Shown here: one piece after another, positions 7,088 through 15,132 of the stretch
Position numbering within the stretch: the stretch's first letter is position 1
How the letters are laid out: each line of letters begins with the position of its first letter
Assembly: GCA_964493995.1 (NCBI GenBank)
Contig: CAZBQD010000006.1
Location: forward strand, 4,879 to 68,878
Length of the DNA stretch: 64,000 nt
From: GCA-002282575 sp964493995
GTDB taxonomy: Bacteria > Pseudomonadota > Gammaproteobacteria > Thiomicrospirales > Thiomicrospiraceae
Direction: 5' to 3'
Position numbers and translations under genes: made by a program
The notes under the pieces: model-generated
Seen by the model: only the letters and a program-made list of their open reading frames with translations
Database searches by the model: none
What the model was told of the DNA's origin: nothing

Positions 7088-8997
7088 TTTCCTTCCGTAA
7101 CCTCAGCTACTATCGCGGCGATCAGCAACTGGTTAAAGACGCTAACCTAACCATTAATCCCGGTTGGAAAGTGGGTTTTGTTGGCCATAATGGCACGGGA
7201 AAATCCAGTTTATTTGCCTTGTTATTGGGTGAGTTTTTGCCCGATGCCGGTGATGCCATGGTCGCTAAAGAGTGGCGTATTGCCCACATGGCGCAAGAAG
7301 TGGAAGCCTTGGAACAGTCGGCACTGGATTATGTGCTTGATGGTGACACAGCGTTGCGCAGTATCGAGCAGAGTCTTGCCACTGCTGATGAACATACCGA
7401 CCCCATGCAGCTGGCGCACTGGCACGAAGCTTTTGATAGCATGCATGGCTACTCCGCTAAACCCAAAGCACAGGCCTTGTTGGCAGGGTTGGGCTTTAAG
7501 CAGAGCCAACTGACGCAACCGGTCAAGAGTTTTTCCGGCGGTTGGCGTATTCGCTTAAATTTAGCGCGTACCCTATATCAACCTTCCGAATTGCTGTTAC
7601 TCGATGAGCCCACTAACCACTTAGATTTAGAAACGGTATTGTGGCTGCAAGACTTCCTGAAAGCCTACCCCGGTACCTTGCTGCTCATTTCGCACGACCG
7701 AGACTTTCTCGATGCCGTTTGTAGTCATACCTTGCACGTCCATCAGCAACAGTTAACCCTTTATACGGGTAACTATTCCGCCTTCGAGCGTCAACGTGCC
7801 GAACGCCTAGCGTTGGAACAGTCCATGTATGTGAAGCAACAAGCACAAAGGGCGCACTTAGAAGACTTTGTCCGTCGTTTTCGTGCCAAAGCTACCAAAG
7901 CCAAGCAAGCACAAAGTCGCCTGAAAGCCTTAGAACGTATGCCGATGGTGCAATTAGCCCATGCCGACTCGCCCTTTAGTTTTGCCTTGCCAGCTAGCGA
8001 CAAAATGTCTAGCCCGTTAATGACACTGAAATTTGCTGATTTAGGGCATGGCGACAAAACCGTGCTCAGCAAAGTGAATTTCTCGCTGTTGCCGGGTATG
8101 CGCATTGGCTTATTAGGCCCGAATGGGGCAGGAAAATCGACGCTGATTAAAACGCTGACCGGTGAGTTACGCCAGATCACGGGTAAGCGTCTGGTTGGCG
8201 ACCATCTAACCATTGGCTATTTTTCGCAACATCAAACGGAAGCCTTAGACGCCCAAGCCTCGCCCCTGTTGCATTTGCAACGCCTCTCACCCGATACCAA
8301 AGAGCAAGTACATCGTGATTTTTTAGGCGGTTTTGGTTTTGCTGGTGATGCGGCCTTAGCCACCGTCGGTAACTTTTCCGGTGGTGAAAAAGCGCGTTTA
8401 GCGCTGGCACTGTTGGCATGGCAAAGACCCAATTTATTATTGCTCGATGAACCGACCAACCACTTGGATTTAGACATGCGTGAAGCTTTGGTCGTCGCTT
8501 TGCAAGAATTTGCTGGTGCCATGGTGTTGGTTTCGCATGACCGTCACTTATTATCCAGCTGTGTCGATGAGTTTTGGCTAGTGGCAGACGGTCAGGTGCA
8601 ACCTTACGATGGCGATTTAGAAGACTATGCCGACTGGCTCAAACAACGCCAAAGCCAAGAAAAAGCCTTAGCCAATGCACAAGCACAACAAGACAACCCC
8701 AAAACTGAGCTGAAAGTCGATAAAAAACAAGACCGTAAAGAAGCGGCAGAACAGCGTGAACGCTTGCGTCCGCTCAAACAGCAATGCCAAAAGCTGGAAA
8801 AGGAAATGGACAAACTCGGTAGCGAATTAGCACAGATTGAAGCCTTGCTAGCCGACGCAAGGATTTATGAAGCCGAGCAAAAAACGCAGCTACAGCAGGC
8901 GTTGCAGCAGCAAGGCTCGCTCAAAAGTCGGTTGAATGCAGCGGAAGAGCTATGGCTGGAAGTACAGGATGCGATGGAAGCCTTGCAAACCCCCTAG
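7084..8997 (+). CDS. ABC-F ATPase, YheS/Uup type
   Basis: A soluble tandem ABC ATPase of 637 residues, the same length as E. coli YheS. ABC-F proteins act on the ribosome, clearing or preventing stalls, and have no membrane domain. Domain 1 (1-240) has Walker A GHNGTGKSS, signature FSGGWRIRLNLA and Walker B LLLDEPTNHLD. The linker (about 240-310) is the family's positively charged helical hairpin (VRRFRAKATKAKQA). Domain 2 (about 320-535) has GPNGAGKST, FSGGEKARLALA and LLLDEPTNHLD. A charged coiled-coil tail (about 545-637) is typical of YheS/Uup. The start is GTG, overlapping the preceding stop. Confidence 0.92.
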   Translation: MISFRNLSYYRGDQQLVKDANLTINPGWKVGFVGHNGTGKSSLFALLLGEFLPDAGDAMVAKEWRIAHMAQEVEALEQSALDYVLDGDTALRSIEQSLATADEHTDPMQLAHWHEAFDSMHGYSAKPKAQALLAGLGFKQSQLTQPVKSFSGGWRIRLNLARTLYQPSELLLLDEPTNHLDLETVLWLQDFLKAYPGTLLLISHDRDFLDAVCSHTLHVHQQQLTLYTGNYSAFERQRAERLALEQSMYVKQQAQRAHLEDFVRRFRAKATKAKQAQSRLKALERMPMVQLAHADSPFSFALPASDKMSSPLMTLKFADLGHGDKTVLSKVNFSLLPGMRIGLLGPNGAGKSTLIKTLTGELRQITGKRLVGDHLTIGYFSQHQTEALDAQASPLLHLQRLSPDTKEQVHRDFLGGFGFAGDAALATVGNFSGGEKARLALALLAWQRPNLLLLDEPTNHLDLDMREALVVALQEFAGAMVLVSHDRHLLSSCVDEFWLVADGQVQPYDGDLEDYADWLKQRQSQEKALANAQAQQDNPKTELKVDKKQDRKEAAEQRERLRPLKQQCQKLEKEMDKLGSELAQIEALLADARIYEAEQKTQLQQALQQQGSLKSRLNAAEELWLEVQDAMEALQTP

Positions 8998-9054
8998 ACA
9001 AGGCAGGCAGCTTGTGTGATATTAGTAGCATAAATTACCAAGGGGCAAAACACC

Positions 9055-10860
9055 ATGTCGAACGAGCCGCAGGCTAGCCATGTTCGAAGACCGCAGTGCT
9101 GGCACTATGCGAGACTGTTGTGGGTTGTGTTCGCCTGCTTTTTTTCCACGGTCGCTAGCGCCGAGCTCAAACTCACCGCCGAAGAACAGGCTTATTTATC
9201 GCAACATCCCTTGATTAAAATTGCCAATGATGCTGAATGGGAGCCCTTTGAGTATGTCGATGAAAATTGTCAGCTCGCCGGTGTGGTTGCTGATTATGTG
9301 GCCTTATTTGAACGCAAACTGGGCGTGACTTTTGATTATGTGCTCAATCAACCCTGGTCGCTGCTGAACGATCAGGTGAAAACGGGTGAACGCCCTGTGG
9401 TGATGGCGCGTCATGCGACGGAAGAGCGTAAGCAATACCTCAACTTCACCAAACCCTACATGTCTTTTCCGGTGGTAATTGTGGCACGCGAGGGTGAAGA
9501 CTATGTTAGTTCTGCCCAGCAATTAGAGGGGCGAGTGGTGGCGGGTGTTAAGGGGTTTAATGCCACTGCCATCTTGCGCCAGCGATTTCCACAAGTACCA
9601 ACCCTGGAAGTCTTCTCTATTCAAGAGGGTTTGAAAGCGGTGGTTACCAACCGCGCTTATGCCTTTGTCGCCAACCTAGGTTCGGTTAATTATGCTATCA
9701 AACAGCATGGCTTAGATGGTCTTAAAATCATTGGTCAATTAGACGCCACTGCCGACTTGGCCATCGGGGTGCATAAGGATGATCCGGTTTTATTCAGCAT
9801 TTTGCAAAAAGCGCTAGACGATGTCACGCCGGCCGAATCGCAAGCCATTTACGACAAGTGGTTTCAATTAAGAACCGTGAATGAGTTGGATCAACGTCAG
9901 CTCATTCGTTTGGCACTTTATGCCTTGGCGGTGTTTGCTGGCTTGTTATTGCTGATTTTGTGGTCGCGTTATCAGCAAGCCAAACAGCAGCGTTATATCG
10001 ATCAAATCAATGAATACAGTTACGCTACCTTAATTGATTTAGACAGCATGACCATACAGTGGGCAAGTAAATCTTATGCGCAGCTGGTGGGCTGCCAACA
10101 GTCGGAATTGCAGGGTAAAAATGTGGTCGATTTAATCGGCAGTGCTTTTTCCACAGAGCGATTGCAGTTGATTCTCGCTTTGCTGCGTTCGGGGCAAAGC
10201 TGGTCGGGAGAATGTGAAGGGGTGGGATGTTCGGGTCAGCCTTTTTGGACATTGGTGACGCTGACTCCTAATAAAGATTGGCGCGGACGAGTGACGCAAA
10301 TATGGGCGACGCGGGTTGATATTACCGATAAGAAACGCATCGAGCGTCTTTCCATCGTTGATGAGTTGACCGGCTTGTATAACCGACGTCAACTCAACGC
10401 CATGGTCGATCAGGAATTGCGTCGGGCGCAACGCGAGCATCACTACCTGTGTTTAGCCACTTTTGATATTGATTTCTTTAAGTTGATTAATGATATTTAT
10501 GGTCATCAACAAGGCGACGAAGCGCTTAAGCGCCTGTCTCTGGTGCTGAAAGGACATTTTAATCGCGCTAACGATTATGTCTATCGCATGGGCGGTGAAG
10601 AGTTTATGTTGCTCACCAGTTATGAGCATATTGCCGGGTTTGTGGAACATTTGGAAGCTCTGCGTCAGGCGGTCATCGCTTTACAAATCCCCAACGAGCA
10701 AGCGCCCTTAAAGGTTATGACCATTTCCATTGGTGCCTGTTATTGGCGAGACTTGAATTCGATCAACGTTGACATTATGTATCACAACGTGGATCAGTGC
10801 TTGTATCGGGCGAAGGCAGAGGGAAGAAACCGTCTCGTGATGTGTGAGCAAGCGGGTTGA
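9055..10860 (+). CDS. Periplasmic-binding-domain sensor diguanylate cyclase (SBP-PAS-GGDEF)
   Basis: Membrane-anchored c-di-GMP synthase of 601 residues. A hydrophobic signal/anchor (about 20-37, LLWVVFACFFSTVASA) precedes a family-3 solute-binding domain (about 45-275, beginning HPLIKIANDAEWEPFEYV) facing the periplasm. A transmembrane helix (about 285-305) leads to a PAS domain (about 315-430) and a GGDEF domain (about 440-598) with MGGEEF at the active site and SLVDELTGLYNRRQ-like entry (SIVDELTGLYNRRQ). The GGEEF variant is catalytically competent in the family. It presumably senses an amino acid or similar ligand and raises c-di-GMP. AAGGGG lies 8-13 bases before the ATG. Confidence 0.9.
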   Translation: MSNEPQASHVRRPQCWHYARLLWVVFACFFSTVASAELKLTAEEQAYLSQHPLIKIANDAEWEPFEYVDENCQLAGVVADYVALFERKLGVTFDYVLNQPWSLLNDQVKTGERPVVMARHATEERKQYLNFTKPYMSFPVVIVAREGEDYVSSAQQLEGRVVAGVKGFNATAILRQRFPQVPTLEVFSIQEGLKAVVTNRAYAFVANLGSVNYAIKQHGLDGLKIIGQLDATADLAIGVHKDDPVLFSILQKALDDVTPAESQAIYDKWFQLRTVNELDQRQLIRLALYALAVFAGLLLLILWSRYQQAKQQRYIDQINEYSYATLIDLDSMTIQWASKSYAQLVGCQQSELQGKNVVDLIGSAFSTERLQLILALLRSGQSWSGECEGVGCSGQPFWTLVTLTPNKDWRGRVTQIWATRVDITDKKRIERLSIVDELTGLYNRRQLNAMVDQELRRAQREHHYLCLATFDIDFFKLINDIYGHQQGDEALKRLSLVLKGHFNRANDYVYRMGGEEFMLLTSYEHIAGFVEHLEALRQAVIALQIPNEQAPLKVMTISIGACYWRDLNSINVDIMYHNVDQCLYRAKAEGRNRLVMCEQAG

Positions 10861-10890
10861 TCAGGTCAGTTGTTTTGAAAAGATGATGTG

Positions 10891-10904
10891 TGACAGAATT
10901 GTCA
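10891..10904. promoter_or_regulatory. Small inverted repeat TGACA-gaat-TGTCA
   Basis: A perfect 5-bp inverted repeat with a 4-base spacer lies in the 102-base gap upstream of the small membrane protein gene and hemN. Its right half is part of a TTGTCA that could serve as a -35 box. It could be an operator; no regulator can be named. Confidence 0.3.
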
Positions 10905-10962
10905 TAAATAAAATTTTAGTTGTGATAGAATAAACTTATATCAACAGCCGAAAGGAGTCTTC

Positions 10963-11115
10963 ATGAACAATCACTCACAGCACAAAAAACCGATTTGGGC
11001 TTATGTGGCAGCCTTGTTGCTATTGGCAACCCTGACCTATGTGCAAACGCACTTTTTTGCGGCTACCGACGCGCAACTTGATTCAACGCAAGCCGAGCAC
11101 ACATCACCCCATTGA
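10963..11115 (+). CDS. Small single-span membrane protein upstream of hemN
   Basis: A 50-residue open frame with an excellent ribosome-binding site (AAAGGAG, 6 bases before the ATG). It reads MNNHSQHKKPIWAYVAALLL and so on: a short basic N-terminus, one transmembrane helix (about 11-27), then a polar tail ending HTSPH with several His and Asp/Glu residues. The shape (inside-positive, single span, periplasmic tail) is that of a small regulatory or stabilising membrane peptide. I know no family. It lies 67 bases upstream of hemN on the same strand and may share its transcript. Confidence 0.55.
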   Translation: MNNHSQHKKPIWAYVAALLLLATLTYVQTHFFAATDAQLDSTQAEHTSPH

Positions 11116-11182
11116 ACCAGCGCATTCGCGCCGCCCTTTCTGTTAAGATTCCAAATTGCTGTGAATTTAATGGAAAGTGACC

Positions 11183-12565
11183 ATGCATCAATCCCTCGCC
11201 TTCGATCCTGAACTGATTAAAAAATATGACCGTGTTGGGCCGAGATATACCTCTTACCCGACAGCGGTACAATTCCAAGAATCTTTTAACAATGCCGACT
11301 ACCAGCAAGCGATTGCTCGTTCTAACCAGAGCGATCGGTTGCTTTCCCTTTATGCACACATTCCGTTTTGCAATACTGCCTGTTTTTATTGTGCTTGCAA
11401 TAAAATCCCGACGCGAGATCGTTCTCGTGCAGCGCCTTATTTAGAACGCCTCTATCGCGAAATGGCGATGCAATCTCAGTTGTTCGATCGCTCACGGGTG
11501 GTTGATCAGTTGCACTTGGGTGGTGGTACGCCCACGTTTATTAGTAATGATGAAATGAAGCAGTTGATGGAACAGTTCCGTACCCATTTTAACTTGCGCG
11601 ATGACGATGAAGGGGAGTACTCCATTGAAATTGATCCGCGCGAGGCTGATGCGGGCACGGTGAAGTTGTTGCGTGAGCTGGGCTTTAATCGCATGAGTTT
11701 GGGGGTGCAAGATTTTGACCCTGCCGTACAAAAAGCGGTGAATCGTATTCAAAGTAAGGCTGAAACCTTTGAAGTGATGCAAGCAGCACGCGACACTGGA
11801 TTTAAGTCGATTAATGTCGATTTAATTTATGGCTTGCCATTACAAAATGAAGCCAGTTTTATTCGTACCGTGGATCAAGTACTGGAAGCCAGTCCCGATC
11901 GTGTTACGGTATTCAATTATGCTCATTTGCCTAGCATGTTCCCGGCACAAAAGCGTATGAATGAAGCCGATATGCCCAGCGGTGATACCAAATTGCGTAT
12001 GCTGGCCATGACCATTGAGCACCTGCAAGCGGCGGGTTATGTGTATATTGGTATGGATCACTTTGCCAAACCCGATGATGAATTAACGCTGGCGCAGCGT
12101 CAGGGTCAGTTGTATCGCAACTTCCAAGGTTACTCAACCCATGCCGATTGTGATTTAGTGGCGCTAGGGGCTACCAGTATTTCGATGGTGGATAATGTTT
12201 ATGCACAAAATCTGCGTGGCTTAGAAGACTATACCTCACGCATTGATGCCAATGAGTTAGCCATTTTTCGTGGTGTGACGCTAACGCGTGACGATGAAAT
12301 TCGTCGAGCCATTATTATGCGCCTCATGTGCGACTTTGCCTTGGATTTTGTTGAATTTGGCAAAGCTTGGGGTATCGATGGAATGGCCTATTTTGCGCTA
12401 GAGCGTGAGTTATTGAACGAATTTGTTGCCGATGGCTTGTTGGTGATGCAAGGTTCTCGCATTGAAGTGCAACCGGTGGGGCGCATGATGGTGCGAACCA
12501 TGGCCATGGTGTTCGATCGCTACAATCGTGAAAAAGCTACCGGTAAGTTTTCGAAAATTATTTAG
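11183..12565 (+). CDS. hemN: Oxygen-independent coproporphyrinogen III oxidase
   Basis: Radical-SAM enzyme that oxidatively decarboxylates coproporphyrinogen III to protoporphyrinogen IX in anaerobic or microaerobic haem synthesis. The 460-residue protein has the radical SAM cluster motif CNTACFYCACNK (CX3CX2C plus the fourth HemN Cys), the upstream RYTSYPTA signature, HLGGGTPTF, and the C-terminal HemN domain. I chose the ATG at 11183 over the GTG at 11177 because the purine-rich GGAAAG lies at the right distance and the GTG would have almost none. No convincing FNR palindrome is visible upstream. Single gene or paired with the small membrane protein. Confidence 0.95.
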   Translation: MHQSLAFDPELIKKYDRVGPRYTSYPTAVQFQESFNNADYQQAIARSNQSDRLLSLYAHIPFCNTACFYCACNKIPTRDRSRAAPYLERLYREMAMQSQLFDRSRVVDQLHLGGGTPTFISNDEMKQLMEQFRTHFNLRDDDEGEYSIEIDPREADAGTVKLLRELGFNRMSLGVQDFDPAVQKAVNRIQSKAETFEVMQAARDTGFKSINVDLIYGLPLQNEASFIRTVDQVLEASPDRVTVFNYAHLPSMFPAQKRMNEADMPSGDTKLRMLAMTIEHLQAAGYVYIGMDHFAKPDDELTLAQRQGQLYRNFQGYSTHADCDLVALGATSISMVDNVYAQNLRGLEDYTSRIDANELAIFRGVTLTRDDEIRRAIIMRLMCDFALDFVEFGKAWGIDGMAYFALERELLNEFVADGLLVMQGSRIEVQPVGRMMVRTMAMVFDRYNREKATGKFSKII

Positions 12566-12666
12566 AAAGCTCAGCAAGACAAGTCTATTGCAGCGGATAA
12601 AATTTTTGTTTATAGTTTGTCTTGTACGTTAACTTAAATACGTAAAGGGCGCTAGGTGGCTAACCA

Positions 12667-15021
12667 ATGAGTGATTCGAACAGTGTGATGCAAAACCATA
12701 TCATCACCGTCAATGTGCTGGTGGTGGAGGTTTCGCCCGCCTTAAGAGCAACCTACCACACCCTGCTCAGTGAGCTGGGGGTTAAGGTTCAGCTAGCGAC
12801 CAATGCGGAAGATGCGTTACGCCTGTTTGACCGTCATCACCCCGATTTGGTCATTACCGACATTGAATTACCGGGCATGAATGGGTTTACCCTCATTCAA
12901 CAGTTGCATCAGGTCAGTGCCGATTTGCCGATTATTGTGCATGCGTCATTGACCGATCAGGAAACCTTGCTGCAAACCATCAACTTAGGTGTGATGCGCT
13001 ATATTGTTAAGCCCACCTCTCGCGCTAAACTGACGAAACTGTTTGAAGAAAGCATCGATCAAATCGTGCTTAAAAAACAACAACACCTTCATCAACAAGC
13101 CCTAGCCAATGCCACACGTAAACTGCGCCGCACCACCTTTAAGTTACGTGAAGCAGCGAAGGCGGGTGGTATTGGCACTTGGTACTGGAGCTTTGCCGAT
13201 TTCCATTTTGAGTGGGATGAAAGCATGTACGAGCTCTATCAACTGAATCCCACCGTTCCCTTCGCAGCCATTTACCCGCATTGGTTGAACATGATTGTGG
13301 CAGAGCAACGCAATGAAATTGCCGATCAGTTTCAGCAGGCGATGCGCACGCGGCATAAATTCAGTGCCGAGTTTCGGATTCGCTTAAAAGATGACACCAC
13401 CAAATATATTCGCAGCTCCGCCGTTCCCTACCTTGAAGATGGGGTATTGGTGGGCATGGTCGGCTCAGATGTCGATGTGAGTGCGGAAAAAGTGCGCGAG
13501 CAGCGTTTATTAGAAGCCATAGAACAAGTGGAAACGGCCAGTCGGGCTAAAGGCGTGTTCTTGGCTAATATGAGCCACGAAATTCGCACCCCATTAAATG
13601 GCATTATTGGCTTAACGGACTTGACGCTGCAAACCAAGTTAAATGCCGATCAACGCCAGAAGCTAGAGCGGGTGTTCGATTCATCCAAGGGTTTGCTCAG
13701 TATTCTCAACGACATTTTAGACTATTCTAAAATGGAAGCCGGCATGATGCGTATTGAGCAAGCGCCCTTTTCCATTCGTCGGCTGGTAAGCGATGTGTCG
13801 GATGTGTTTTCGGTCACGGCCGAGAAAAAAGGCTTAGGCTTGGTGTTAGAACTGGCGGATGCTTTGCCCGATTATGTGCTGGGTGATGTGTTTCGACTGA
13901 CGCAAGTGCTGAATAATTTGGTGGGCAATGCCATTAAGTTCACGGCGCAGGGGCATGTTACCCTGTCGGCCGAACTGCTGAAGCAAACAAACAATCGGGC
14001 TCAACTGCGTTTGTCGGTTCGCGATACCGGGGTTGGCATTGCGCCAGAAAATCTAGCGAAAATATTCAGTGCCTTCAGCCAGGAAGATGTTTCCATTACG
14101 CGTGTTTATGGCGGTACGGGACTGGGTTTGGCTATTGCGCGACAGTTGGTTGAGCTGATGCAAGGTGAACTGCAAGTGAGCAGTGACATGGGGCAGGGCA
14201 GTTGTTTTTGGTTTGATTTGTGGTTGCCGATTGTCGAAGCACCCGAGCACTCGGCGCTCGATGTGCGACGCAAACACTTTGCTTTCCGTTGTGACGGCCA
14301 CATCTTATTGTGTGAAGATAATCCCGTCAATCAAGCCGTGGCAATGGGCTATTTGCAACGTTTCGGCTGTCAGGTCGATTTGGCACAAAATGGTGCAGAA
14401 GGCGTTGAAATGGCAGCACAAAAAGACTACAAGCTCATTTTAATGGACTTACAAATGCCTGTTATGGATGGGTATCAGGCCGCTAAACTCATTCGTCAGC
14501 GCGACCCAAATATTCCCATTGTGGCCTTGAGTGCGGCGGTGTTGCCAGAAGAACGCGCTCGGGTGAAACAGGCCGGCATGAACGACCACCTAGCTAAACC
14601 CATCGACGTGCCAGCTTTGCAACAGGTGTTGGCACGCTATTTAGCGATTCAGGAAGCCGTTGTTGCTGAGCCAGAGCTGCCAGAAGCCCTGCCAGCCGTG
14701 CCCTATGAACACTTAAAAATAGATCAGCTGATTAACCTATTCGGCACAGAGGCCTTGGTGCGCTCGCTACTCGCGACCTTTGCCTCGCATTATGGTCAGG
14801 CAGAACAGTTATTCCATGAGGACTTGTCGGTTGAACAGTTGCGTAAAGAGTTGCACGCATTAAAAGGGGCAGCGGGCAATTTGTATCTGCTGTCGTTACA
14901 GCAAATGGCACAGGTGTTGCATAAAACGAATGATGAACAGGTACTGCGGGCAGGGTTGGTGAGTTTGAAGCAAGAAATCAGCGATTGTGTGGCAGAAATA
15001 CAGCAATACCAAAGTGAATGA
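12667..15021 (+). CDS. Hybrid histidine kinase REC-PAS-HisKA-HATPase-REC-HPt
   Basis: A soluble 784-residue multi-step phosphorelay kinase. The order is an N-terminal receiver (about 15-130; phosphoacceptor Asp in VITDIELPG, Lys in VKPTS), a helical linker, PAS (about 160-275), the HisKA domain with H-box LANMSHEIRTPLNG, the ATPase domain (NAIKFT, DTGVGIAPENL, GTGLGLAIAR), a second receiver (CEDNPVNQ, LMDLQMPVMDG, AKPIDVP) and an HPt domain (LHALKGAAGNLYLL). The N-terminal receiver's acidic pocket reads VVEVSP, one acidic residue short of the usual pair, so its phosphorylation may be altered. There is no transmembrane segment. It opens a same-strand signalling run and is the only kinase in it. 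Confidence 0.92.
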   Translation: MSDSNSVMQNHIITVNVLVVEVSPALRATYHTLLSELGVKVQLATNAEDALRLFDRHHPDLVITDIELPGMNGFTLIQQLHQVSADLPIIVHASLTDQETLLQTINLGVMRYIVKPTSRAKLTKLFEESIDQIVLKKQQHLHQQALANATRKLRRTTFKLREAAKAGGIGTWYWSFADFHFEWDESMYELYQLNPTVPFAAIYPHWLNMIVAEQRNEIADQFQQAMRTRHKFSAEFRIRLKDDTTKYIRSSAVPYLEDGVLVGMVGSDVDVSAEKVREQRLLEAIEQVETASRAKGVFLANMSHEIRTPLNGIIGLTDLTLQTKLNADQRQKLERVFDSSKGLLSILNDILDYSKMEAGMMRIEQAPFSIRRLVSDVSDVFSVTAEKKGLGLVLELADALPDYVLGDVFRLTQVLNNLVGNAIKFTAQGHVTLSAELLKQTNNRAQLRLSVRDTGVGIAPENLAKIFSAFSQEDVSITRVYGGTGLGLAIARQLVELMQGELQVSSDMGQGSCFWFDLWLPIVEAPEHSALDVRRKHFAFRCDGHILLCEDNPVNQAVAMGYLQRFGCQVDLAQNGAEGVEMAAQKDYKLILMDLQMPVMDGYQAAKLIRQRDPNIPIVALSAAVLPEERARVKQAGMNDHLAKPIDVPALQQVLARYLAIQEAVVAEPELPEALPAVPYEHLKIDQLINLFGTEALVRSLLATFASHYGQAEQLFHEDLSVEQLRKELHALKGAAGNLYLLSLQQMAQVLHKTNDEQVLRAGLVSLKQEISDCVAEIQQYQSE

Positions 15022-15080
15022 GAAATAATCAAATAATTTAATTGTTGAACGCATTTTTGATGCTATTATGGCGGCAAAGG

Positions 15081-15107
15081 TTCAGTTTATTTGGTTGAAC
15101 CGCATAA
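15081..15107 (+). promoter_or_regulatory. Possible weak sigma-28-like promoter
   Basis: TTCAGTTT, 11 bases, CCGCATAA: 6 of 8 and 5 of 8 matches to the flagellar sigma-28 consensus with exact spacing, 26 bases before the chemoreceptor start. The position and the gene type fit; the match is only moderate. Confidence 0.35.
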
Positions 15108-15132
15108 GTGATGATAATGAGGGAGCTTCACA

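Noticed and set aside
11116..11182. FNR box upstream of hemN
   Set aside because: No TTGAT-N4-ATCAA-like palindrome is present in the gap or before the small ORF.
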